In this document: positions 7,978 through 14,059 of the stretch, in pieces
Position numbering within the stretch: position 1 is the first letter of the stretch
Layout of the letters: each line of letters starts with the position of its first letter
NCBI GenBank assembly: GCA_025934635.1
Contig: JAICWX010000209.1
Span: 1-15,643, forward strand
Direction: 5' to 3'
DNA length: 15,643 nucleotides
Origin: Streptosporangiaceae bacterium
GTDB lineage: Bacteria; Actinomycetota; Actinomycetes; Streptosporangiales; Streptosporangiaceae
Notes under the pieces: generated by a model
The model's input: the letters and a program-made list of their open reading frames with translations, nothing else
Told to the model about the DNA's origin: nothing
The model's database searches: none
Program-made: the position numbers and the translations under genes

Positions 7978-8100
7978 ACCTCCTTTTAGCAGCACATATT
8001 TACGTGAGCAATGTTCTGCATTCACAAGCTCCGATTGCCGAATTTATGGCGGCCTGCCTAGCATCGGACCACCATCGGCGGGACGGGCGAGAGGTGTCCC
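7978..8100. promoter_or_regulatory. Divergent LysR/monooxygenase control region
   Basis: For the rightward operon, TTGCCG (8035-8040) and TAGCAT (8059-8064), 18 bp apart, are a modest promoter (4 of 6 bases each). GAGAGG (8088-8093) is the ribosome site 7 nt before the ATG. CACATATTTACGTG (7993-8006) is an imperfect palindrome (10 of 14) beside the LysR start and could be part of the regulator's site. This region is noticeably more AT-rich than its surroundings. Confidence 0.45.
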
Positions 8101-9768
8101 ATGGACCGCGGAATCAGCGAAGACGTGCCCGTCCTGATCGTGGGCGGCAGCCTGGTAGGCCTGTCGGCGGCGCTGTTCCTGCGGCAGCACGGCGTCGGCG
8201 TGCTGGCCGTCGAACGGCACGCGGGGACGGCCATCCACTCCCGGGCCGGCCACTTCCACCTGCGCACGGTGGAGATCTTGCGCTCGGCCGGGCTCGAGGA
8301 CGCCGTCCGGCGCCGGTCGGAAGAGCAGTACCCGCCGGATGGCGGGATCAACAACGTCGAGTCCCTGGCCGGCCGGGAGATCGCCAACTATTTCCCGAAC
8401 CTCAACGCTGGCGTGGGCGAGTTCAGCCCGGCGGTGCGGCTGTTCGTCAACCAGGATGCGCTCGAGCCGATCCTCCGGGCGCGGGCTGAGGAACTCGGCG
8501 CGCAGCTGCGCTACGGCACCGAGTGCACCGCCCTGGAGCAGGATGCGGACGGCGTCACGGCGGTCATCCGCGACCTGGCCAGCGGGGCGGAGAGCACGAT
8601 CCGGGCCCGGTACGCCGTCGCCGCGGACGGGAACCGCAGCCCGGTCCGGGACGAGCTCGGCATCGGCATGAGCGGCCACGGCCTGCTGTCGCACAGCATC
8701 ACCATCTACTTCCGGTCGCTGACCGACCTCGGACCGCTGCTCAAGGACCGGAACCAGGGCGTCCACTACGTGACGAACCCGCTGCTGCGCGGGTTCTTCC
8801 GGCTCGACCGCAGCGGCAATGCCGGCTTTCTCGTGGTCAACCTGGTCGGTGACATCTCCCGCCCGGAGATCGTGGCGGCCTTCCCTGACGCCCCGTGGGC
8901 CCGGGTAGCCGAGGGGATCACCGAGCCGCGCGCGCTCGAGCTGCTGCGGGCCGCTATCGGCGTGCCGGGGATACCGGTGGTCATCGAGGACATCGCGACC
9001 TGGCAAGCCGAGGCGAACTGCGCCGAGCGGTTCCGGGACGGGCGGGTGTTCCTGGCCGGCGACGCGGCGCACGTGGTCCCGCCCAACGGCGGGTATGGCG
9101 GCAACACCGGCGTGCAGGACGCGCACAACCTGGCCTGGAAGCTGGCGCTCACCCTGGCCGGCCTGGCCGGACCCGGGCTCCTCGACAGCTACGACGCCGA
9201 GCGGCGCCCGGTCGGTGAGCTCACCGTCGAGCAGGCCTTCACCCGGTACGTCACCCGGGTGGCCCCCTATCTGGGGACGGAGAACACCCAGCCGCTGGTG
9301 GACGACTTCTCGATGGAGATCGGGTACCGCTACAACTCCCCCGCCGTCGTGCTCGAGCCGGGCCCGCACCCGCCGCACGAGCACCCCCGCGAGTCGAAGG
9401 GCCGTCCCGGGGCCCGCGCGCCGCACGTCTTCCTCGAGCGGGACGGCGCCCGGCTGTCCACGCTGGACCTGTTCGGCGGGAAATTCGTGCTCCTCGCCGG
9501 GCCGGAGGGCCGCCCCTGGCGGGACGCGGCGCTCGTCGCGGCCGGCCAGCTCGGCCTCGCCCTGGATGCCTACCGACCCGGCGACGCTGGCCTGGCCGAC
9601 CCCGGCGACTGCCTCCCCGCGGCCTACGGGATCTCACCGGCCGGCGCCGTGCTGGTGCGCCCGGACGGTTTCGTCGGCTGGCGCGCCGCCGGCGCCCCGG
9701 ATCAACCAGAAACGACGCTCCGGTCAGCGCTCCAGTCCCTGTTGTGCCGCGAAGACGGCACGCCGTGA
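8101..9768 (+). CDS. FAD-dependent aromatic-type monooxygenase (555 aa)
   Basis: A class A flavoprotein hydroxylase of the PheA/TfdB/polyketide-hydroxylase group (FAD_binding_3). It has the dinucleotide loop VLIVGGSLVGLSAALFLRQHG (about 11-31), E38 at the end of strand 2, the Arg-rich substrate/FAD segment HSRAGHFHLRTVEIL (about 46-60), the D-G motif AADGNRSPVR (D176-G177), and the FAD-ribityl motif LAGDAAHVVPPNGGYGGNTG (GDAAH about 320-324). A C-terminal thioredoxin-like domain follows (about 440-550, LDLFGGKFVLLAG ... GAVLVRPDGFVGWRA). Such enzymes use NAD(P)H and O2 to hydroxylate or epoxidise aromatic or polyketide substrates in the cytoplasm. It has a good ribosome site and is followed after 29 nt by the MetE-like gene, so the two are likely cotranscribed. 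The substrate cannot be read from sequence. Confidence 0.92.
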   Translation: MDRGISEDVPVLIVGGSLVGLSAALFLRQHGVGVLAVERHAGTAIHSRAGHFHLRTVEILRSAGLEDAVRRRSEEQYPPDGGINNVESLAGREIANYFPNLNAGVGEFSPAVRLFVNQDALEPILRARAEELGAQLRYGTECTALEQDADGVTAVIRDLASGAESTIRARYAVAADGNRSPVRDELGIGMSGHGLLSHSITIYFRSLTDLGPLLKDRNQGVHYVTNPLLRGFFRLDRSGNAGFLVVNLVGDISRPEIVAAFPDAPWARVAEGITEPRALELLRAAIGVPGIPVVIEDIATWQAEANCAERFRDGRVFLAGDAAHVVPPNGGYGGNTGVQDAHNLAWKLALTLAGLAGPGLLDSYDAERRPVGELTVEQAFTRYVTRVAPYLGTENTQPLVDDFSMEIGYRYNSPAVVLEPGPHPPHEHPRESKGRPGARAPHVFLERDGARLSTLDLFGGKFVLLAGPEGRPWRDAALVAAGQLGLALDAYRPGDAGLADPGDCLPAAYGISPAGAVLVRPDGFVGWRAAGAPDQPETTLRSALQSLLCREDGTP

Positions 9769-9797
9769 AGTTCCCTGAGGCGAAAGAAGGTCCACTC

Positions 9798-10916
9798 ATG
9801 GCAGAGGTGTACCGCGCAGACATCGTGGGCTCGCTGCTGCGCCCGCAGTACCTGAAGCTGGCCCGCGAGCAGTACGAGTCCGGCCGGCTGTCCGCCGCCG
9901 CGTACAAGGAGATCGAGGACCGGGCCGTCGACCAGGCCATCGCCATGCAGGAGGGTGCGGGCCTGGACGTCGTCACCGACGGGGAGCTGCGGCGGCACTC
10001 GTTCATCGATCAGCTCACCGAGGCTGTCGAGGGACTGACCCCGGACACCGGGGATACCGGCCATATCCCCGTCCCGTTCCACGACGAGGCCGGCCAGCTG
10101 AAATCCGTCTTCGCCATCCCGCTGTCGGTCACGGACAAGCTGCGCCGCCGCCGGATGATGACGACGGAGGAGTTCTCCTATACGCGGGCGCGAGCCCGGC
10201 GGCCGGTCAAGGTAACGCTGCCCAGCCCGCTGATGCTCTTCCTGGTCTGGTCGCCGCAGCGCACCCGGGACGCCTACCCCGATCCGTTCGAGCTGTTCGC
10301 CGACGGCCTGGCCCTGATGAAGGAGGAAGCCACCGAACTCGCCCGGCTGGGCTGCCGGTACATCCAGATCGACGCGCCGGACTTCGGCCAGCTGGTCGAC
10401 CTGGCCCAGCAAGACGCCTGGGAGCGGGCCGGCATCTCGGTCGAGCGGGTCTTCACCGAGGGCGCGGACATGCTGAACGAACTCGCCACCGTCCCCGGCG
10501 TGACGTTCGGCCTGCACCTGTGCCGGGGGAACTACGACAGCGACTGGATCAGCGCCGGCACCTACGACACCATCTCGAAACGGCTGTTCCAGCGGGCCGC
10601 CAACTACGACGTCTTGCTGCTCGAGTACGACGACGAGCGCTCCGGTTCGTTCGCCGCGCTCGGCGACGTCCCCGACGACAAGGTGGTGGTGCTCGGCCTG
10701 GTCTCGACGAAGTTCGACCGGATGGAGCCGGCCGATCAGCTGGCCGACCGCATCAGCGAGGCGAGCCGGGTCTTCCCCCGTGAGCAGCTCGCGCTGTCGA
10801 CGCAATGCGGCTTCGCCTCGGCCGGACCGGGCAACGCGATCAGCGAAGGCGCCCAGGAGAACAAGCTGCGCCTGGTGGGCGAGGTCGCGGCCCGCGTCTG
10901 GTCGGCAGGCGCCTGA
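9798..10916 (+). CDS. MetE-like zinc protein, C-terminal catalytic domain only (372 aa), copy A
   Basis: This is a single (beta/alpha)8-type domain related to the catalytic half of cobalamin-independent methionine synthase and to epoxyalkane:coenzyme M transferase. Family marks include VGSLLR (10-15), TDGELRR (60-66), YIQIDAP (188-194), LHLCRGN (239-245), LLLEYDDE (273-280), VVVLGLVSTK and STQCGFAS. The expected zinc ligands are all present: H240, C242, E276 and C337. The usual IDEPA of methionine synthase reads IDAPD, so the homocysteine-site Glu is absent, and the folate-handling N-terminal half is missing. It is therefore probably not a normal methionine synthase but an alkyl transferase activating a thiol. 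The start is the ATG at 9798, 7 nt after GAAAGAAGG; an upstream in-frame ATG at 9744 lies inside the monooxygenase gene and is less likely. The functional partner is presumably the monooxygenase. Confidence 0.9.
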   Translation: MAEVYRADIVGSLLRPQYLKLAREQYESGRLSAAAYKEIEDRAVDQAIAMQEGAGLDVVTDGELRRHSFIDQLTEAVEGLTPDTGDTGHIPVPFHDEAGQLKSVFAIPLSVTDKLRRRRMMTTEEFSYTRARARRPVKVTLPSPLMLFLVWSPQRTRDAYPDPFELFADGLALMKEEATELARLGCRYIQIDAPDFGQLVDLAQQDAWERAGISVERVFTEGADMLNELATVPGVTFGLHLCRGNYDSDWISAGTYDTISKRLFQRAANYDVLLLEYDDERSGSFAALGDVPDDKVVVLGLVSTKFDRMEPADQLADRISEASRVFPREQLALSTQCGFASAGPGNAISEGAQENKLRLVGEVAARVWSAGA

Positions 10917-10999
10917 CAGACCAGGTTCGCAGCATCGTCACCTCAGCGTGCACGATCATCACACCGGACCCGCCCGCCACCGGGCACCGTTACCGTAAG

Positions 11000-11055
11000 C
11001 GACATCGATGCTCCATCGATGTCGTAATAACGACATTGATGCTCCATCGATGTCG
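11000..11055. repeat. Two tandem 25-bp palindromes separated by TAATAA
   Basis: Unit 1 (11000-11024) has perfect 11-bp arms, CGACATCGATG and CATCGATGTCG, around CTC. Unit 2 (11031-11055) is identical except for one T (CGACATTGATG), which still pairs as G-U in RNA. The spacer is TAATAA (11025-11030), so the inner arms also form an 11-6-11 inverted repeat with one mismatch. The pair could be a transcription terminator, a tandem operator or a recombinase-type site; nothing in the neighbourhood decides. Confidence 0.85.
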
Positions 11056-11140
11056 CCTTGAGAGGATAGCGAGAACAGGCTAGTCGTCCCATGAGCATCA
11101 TGCGTCACGGTAGTGGACTTGCCACCCAGCCGCCGGCGCT

Positions 11141-11234
11141 CCGCCGCCACCGGCCGCCGTGGCCCTGGATTCCGCCGCCACCCGGCCGTCGTGGCCCTGG
11201 ATTCCGCCGCCACCGGCCGCCGTGGCCGTGGATG
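11141..11234. repeat. Three-copy 31/32-nt GC-rich minisatellite
   Basis: Copies lie at 11141-11171 (31 nt), 11172-11203 (32 nt) and 11204-11234 (31 nt), each beginning CCGCCGCCAC and containing GTGGCC-TGGAT. Copy 2 has one extra C and one C-to-T change, and copy 3 has a few changes at its end. Since 31 and 32 are not multiples of three, each copy reads in a different frame, which argues against a coding repeat. Confidence 0.85.
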
Positions 11235-11274
11235 ACGCCGCCGGCCGGGCGGTGCTGTGACCGTACGCGATCGC

Positions 11275-12537
11275 TCAGGCGTGGGGCCCGACGGTCACGG
11301 GACCCACGGTCAGCGTCACCGCCGCCTCCATGACCGTGCCCACCAGGGCCGCCTCCTCGTCGAGCTGCCGCCGCTGGGCGGCGGTCAGCCCGGCCAGCGG
11401 TTCCACGGTCAGAGCCAGCTTGCGGCCGGAACGCCGCTGGTGCCACACCCCGCCGACCACGCCGTCGACGAGCAGCACCGGGTAGTTACCGGCCTGCCCG
11501 GACGGTGAGAGCGCGCGGGCACCGGCCGCGCCCGGGTACAGCCGGGCCCGGGGCTGGCCCGCGACGACGTACGGGTCGAAGTACGGCAGCAGCCGGATCC
11601 CGCGGTGCGGCCCGGACGGCGTCCCGGTGTCCCCGGCCGCGACCCAGGCCTGCCCGCCGTCCAGCTCGACCCGCTCCAGGTCAGCGCCTCCGCCGTCACC
11701 GGCCAGACGGCCGAACAGCTCCCCGGCGTACCGCGGCGAGATGGCGAGCCAGCGGGCGAAGTGCTGCGGTGTCGCCGGGCCGTATACGTGCAGGTAGCGC
11801 AGCACGAGCGCGCGCAGGGCGGCGTCGCCGTCGGCCGGGCTGAAGCCGGGCAGCCAGCGGCGCGGGTGGCTGTAAGTCACCTTGCGCCCCCGGCCGGGGC
11901 CGAAGCACAGCACCCCGCGGTGCGCGGCCGTGCTGGTGAGCTGGCGCCAGCGTGGCCACTTGTCCTGGAATGCGTCCATGGTCCGCTCCACCGCCCACGG
12001 GCCGGCCCGCTCGGCGATCGCCTCGGTCAGCTCGTCGACGGTCAGCCCCTCCGCGACCGCCCCCGCCGCGACCGCCAGCGCGTCGCCGATCGCCGCGATG
12101 ACCTCCGCCGCCTGCCCGGCCGTGAACCGGACCCCCTCGGGATGCTGGGGCACCGACGACGGCAGGGCCGACAGCGCCCCGGTCCACATCGGCAGGTCGA
12201 CGGCCGGCAGCAGGTGCACCGTCCCGCGCGGGCCGAACGTCTTGACCAGCGTCCGGTCCTCCCACAGCGCGCGGCGCACATCGGCGCGGGTCGCTCCGGC
12301 GATGCGCCGTCCGATCGAGAACTCGGCCGCGGTGAGGATCTGCGCGTGCGCGCCGCACAGCAGGCCGGCCACGCCGGCCGGGTCCAGGGCGCCGGACGGC
12401 GCGGCCAGCGCGTGCCGGGCCATCCGCCGGGCGGTGACGCCGCCCCAGCTCAGGACGGCCGGGGGCGCAGACGTTGCCAGCCACCTCCCCGGTAGACCCG
12501 GCCGGTCAGGTTGCCGACCAGGCCGGTCAGGAACCAC
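11275..12537 (-). CDS. HTH_42 family winged-helix protein, AlkZ/YcaQ-like (about 390-420 aa)
   Basis: The sequence has the pattern of the HTH_42 superfamily, which includes the DNA glycosylases AlkZ and YcaQ: VLSWGGVTARRMARH, CGAHAQILTAAEFSIGRRI, ALWEDRTLVKTFGPRGTVHLL, GPGRGRKVTYSHPRRWLPG, then a C-terminal segment with LLPYFDPYVV and NYPVLLVDGVVGGVW. At the position of AlkZ's catalytic Q-x-Q it reads H64-A65-Q66 (numbering from the start given), an H-x-Q variant. The role may be excision or repair of alkylated or crosslinked DNA, or DNA binding only. The start is uncertain. Homologues begin close to the VLSW segment, where there is no ATG, GTG or TTG. The listed GTG (12537) has no ribosome site, and codon use before about 12455 is poor. 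The next ATG (12423) would cut into the domain. Confidence 0.82.
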   Translation of the reverse strand: MVPDRPGRQPDRPGLPGRWLATSAPPAVLSWGGVTARRMARHALAAPSGALDPAGVAGLLCGAHAQILTAAEFSIGRRIAGATRADVRRALWEDRTLVKTFGPRGTVHLLPAVDLPMWTGALSALPSSVPQHPEGVRFTAGQAAEVIAAIGDALAVAAGAVAEGLTVDELTEAIAERAGPWAVERTMDAFQDKWPRWRQLTSTAAHRGVLCFGPGRGRKVTYSHPRRWLPGFSPADGDAALRALVLRYLHVYGPATPQHFARWLAISPRYAGELFGRLAGDGGGADLERVELDGGQAWVAAGDTGTPSGPHRGIRLLPYFDPYVVAGQPRARLYPGAAGARALSPSGQAGNYPVLLVDGVVGGVWHQRRSGRKLALTVEPLAGLTAAQRRQLDEEAALVGTVMEAAVTLTVGPVTVGPHA

Positions 12538-12659
12538 GGTATCTGCTGCTGCGCCAGGAAATGCCAGAGCCGGTGGACAGCCTCGGACTTGGAGACCCCG
12601 CGTCCCGGTTCGAAGTCCGCCGCCTCGGTGCGGGGAATCTCGATGACCAGGAGCGTCAT
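12450..12659 (-). CDS. Possible small protein (69 aa), unrecognised
   Basis: An open frame from ATG 12659 to TGA 12450 gives 69 residues with strong G/C third-position bias, unlike the overlapping upstream part of the HTH_42 frame. The peptide begins MTLLVIEIPR, has a charged middle (SKSEAVHRLWHFLAQQQ), a hydrophobic Trp-containing stretch (IPWFLTGLVGN) and a basic end (GGGWQRLRPRPS). I do not recognise a family. Its TGA overlaps the CTG-AGC codons of the HTH_42 protein at the point where that domain begins, so the two could be translationally coupled. An in-frame ATG ten codons upstream (12689) is an alternative start. No clear ribosome site precedes either. Confidence 0.4.
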   Translation of the reverse strand: MTLLVIEIPRTEAADFEPGRGVSKSEAVHRLWHFLAQQQIPWFLTGLVGNLTGRVYRGGGWQRLRPRPS

Positions 12660-12798
12660 CGCGAACGGGTCAGCCTGGCCAGGTGTCATATTGCCGCGTG
12701 CGTCGGCTGAGGACGAAGATGTGCCTGCGCCCAACGGGGCGTTTCCGTCCATACGAGGGGGTCCGGACGAAAACCGGCCTCCGGTGGGGAGAACAGAC

Positions 12799-13806
12799 AT
12801 GCCAGTCACCAGGAAGAAACGGACGGCCGTCCGGAGCACCCTGGCGCGGAGAGGCGCCGCCCTCGCCGCCGCCGCGCTTGTCGGGATCGCCGCGCCGGCC
12901 GTCCCGGCGCTCGCGAGCACGCACCCGGCCACGACCCCGTCGGCGAGCCATCCGTGCGGGACGAAGGCCAAGCCGGGCAGCTACCAGCACATCATCTGGA
13001 TCTTCATGGAGAACCACAGCTACCCGACTATCATCGGCTCGTCCCAGGCGGCTTATATCAACACGGTGGCGAAAGAATGCGGGTCGGCCACGAATTACCA
13101 CAACATCACGCATCCCAGCCTGCCGAACTACATCGCCGCCACTTCCGGGCTGCCCGTTTCGTCCCTGCCGGGATTCCTGCCCGACTGCTCCCCCGCGGCC
13201 GGCTGCAATACGTCGGCGAAGAGCATCTTCGGCCAGGTCAAGACGTGGCGGTCATACGAGGAGAACATGCCCTCGAACTGCGACCGGGTCAACGCGGGAA
13301 ACTACGCTGTGCGGCACAATCCGGCCACCTACTACACGGCGCTGCACAACTGCTCCAGCAACGACGTTCCCTACGCCCATCTGGCCACGGACCTGGCGCA
13401 TAACCAGCTTCCGCAGTTCTCCTTCATCACGCCGAACCTGATCGACGACATGCACAACGGGACGATCGCCCAGGGCAGCAAGTGGCTGGCCTCCCACCTG
13501 CCGGCCATTCTCAACAGCGCGGAGTACAAGAACGGCTCCACCGCGGTCTTCGTCACCTGGGACGAGGGCGAGGAAGGCCACGAGGTCAGGGGCGAGCACT
13601 GCTCGGCCAACACCAGCGACGTCAGCTGCCACGTCCCGACCCTGGTCATCAGCCCGAGCACCAAGGCGGGCACCAAGGCCGGCACCAAGGCCGGCACCCT
13701 GTTCAACCACTTCTCCCTGCTGGCCACGGCCGAGCAGCTGCTCGGCCTGGCCAGGCTGGGCCAGGCCGCCAGCGCCACCACGATGACCAAGGCGTTCAAC
13801 CTGTAA
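12799..13806 (+). CDS. Secreted phosphoesterase family protein (acid phosphatase/phospholipase C-like, 335 aa)
   Basis: An alkaline-phosphatase-superfamily phosphoesterase of the PF04185 type. A signal peptide is clear: basic start (MPVTRKKRTAVRSTLARRG), a hydrophobic Ala-rich core (about 20-36) and an ALA cleavage site near residue 39. The mature part has IIWIFMENHSYPTIIG (ENHSY, E71-H73), ATNYHNITHPSLPNYIAATSG, a Cys-rich middle suited to an exported protein, PQFSFITPNLIDDMHNG, the metal-binding VTWDEGEEGHE (D255, E256), CHVPTLVISPS and NHFSLLATAEQLLGLA. The expected reaction is hydrolysis of phosphomonoesters or phospholipids outside the cell. The ATG is 8 nt after GGGGAG. A 12-bp direct repeat encodes TKAG three times just before the final conserved block. 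Phosphate control is plausible, but no Pho box was identified. Confidence 0.9.
   Translation: MPVTRKKRTAVRSTLARRGAALAAAALVGIAAPAVPALASTHPATTPSASHPCGTKAKPGSYQHIIWIFMENHSYPTIIGSSQAAYINTVAKECGSATNYHNITHPSLPNYIAATSGLPVSSLPGFLPDCSPAAGCNTSAKSIFGQVKTWRSYEENMPSNCDRVNAGNYAVRHNPATYYTALHNCSSNDVPYAHLATDLAHNQLPQFSFITPNLIDDMHNGTIAQGSKWLASHLPAILNSAEYKNGSTAVFVTWDEGEEGHEVRGEHCSANTSDVSCHVPTLVISPSTKAGTKAGTKAGTLFNHFSLLATAEQLLGLARLGQAASATTMTKAFNL
13660..13695 (+). repeat. In-frame 12-bp repeat (ACCAAGGCSGGC x3) within the phosphoesterase gene
   Basis: Three consecutive copies encode TKAG-TKAG-TKAG between the conserved ISPS and LFNHFSLL segments. Copies differ by one base (GCG against GCC). It looks like a slippage expansion of a surface loop that keeps the frame. 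Confidence 0.85.
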
Positions 13807-13839
13807 GCGGCTCGGCCATCCGGACTCTCGCCGCCGTGC

Positions 13840-13875
13840 GCAAACTGCATACAGCCAAAACTGTATGCAGTTTGC
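13840..13875. repeat. Perfect 15-bp inverted repeat upstream of the second MetE-like gene
   Basis: GCAAACTGCATACAG (13840-13854) and its exact reverse complement CTGTATGCAGTTTGC (13861-13875) flank CCAAAA. Each arm contains a near-palindrome (CTGCATACAG, 8 of 10 symmetric), so the element could be two operator half-sites for a dimeric regulator such as a GntR-type protein. It lies 33 nt after the phosphoesterase stop, so it could instead be a rho-independent-like terminator without a U-tract. Confidence 0.85.
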
Positions 13876-14008
13876 CTCATCTCTGGGCACCGCGATTGGA
13901 GTTCTCAATGGAACCCGCTGTTCCTGCGCCGAGCGCGACGGCATCACCGCGGACGAGTCCCGCCCCTTCGCGGCCGGCCCGTTCGCGCCGGTTACCGTGC
14001 TCGCCTGA
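13865..14008 (+). CDS. Possible 47-aa peptide upstream of MetE-like copy B
   Basis: A frame from the ATG inside the right arm of the inverted repeat to TGA 14006-14008 encodes 47 residues. Its second half (CSCAERDGITADESRPFAAG, then PFAPVTVLA) has strong G/C third-position use like a real gene. No ribosome site is visible and no family is recognised. It could be a leader peptide, a remnant of a lost gene, or chance. It ends 51 nt before the next gene. Confidence 0.2.
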   Translation: MQFASSLGTAIGVLNGTRCSCAERDGITADESRPFAAGPFAPVTVLA

Positions 14009-14059
14009 GTCCCGATATCGTCGGCGCGGAAGGGGGATACCGGACATAAGGAGACGGTC

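Larger units (their letters stand above)
10917..11274. other. Gene-free interval rich in repeats
   Basis: No open frame in these 358 bp looks like a protein: the candidates are Pro/Arg-rich peptides produced by the GC-rich repeats. The interval separates the end of the MetE-like operon from the convergent HTH_42 gene, so it needs no promoter for either. It contains two tandem palindromes (11000-11055) and a minisatellite (11141-11234), described separately. Confidence 0.6.

Noticed and set aside
6211..7989. 592-codon plus-strand open frame over the SDR and LysR genes
   Set aside because: Shadow of two genes with complete family motifs.
8044..9426. 460-codon minus-strand frame over the monooxygenase
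   Set aside because: No recognisable domain; the plus-strand frame has all flavoprotein motifs.
9798..10916. Ordinary methionine synthase MetE
   Set aside because: Only about half the length of MetE, no N-terminal folate-handling domain and an altered IDEPA motif; zinc ligands alone do not establish the reaction.
11014..11041. Chromosomal dif site
   Set aside because: The 11-6-11 geometry fits, but the arms do not resemble the actinobacterial dif sequence as I know it; kept only as an alternative for the repeat.
11000..11055. CRISPR repeat pair
   Set aside because: Only two units with a 6-nt spacer and no further copies or cas genes.
11091..11333. Pro-rich 80-aa protein across the minisatellite
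   Set aside because: Repeat units of 31 and 32 nt shift frame at each copy, so repetition is at DNA level; no ribosome site or conserved motif.
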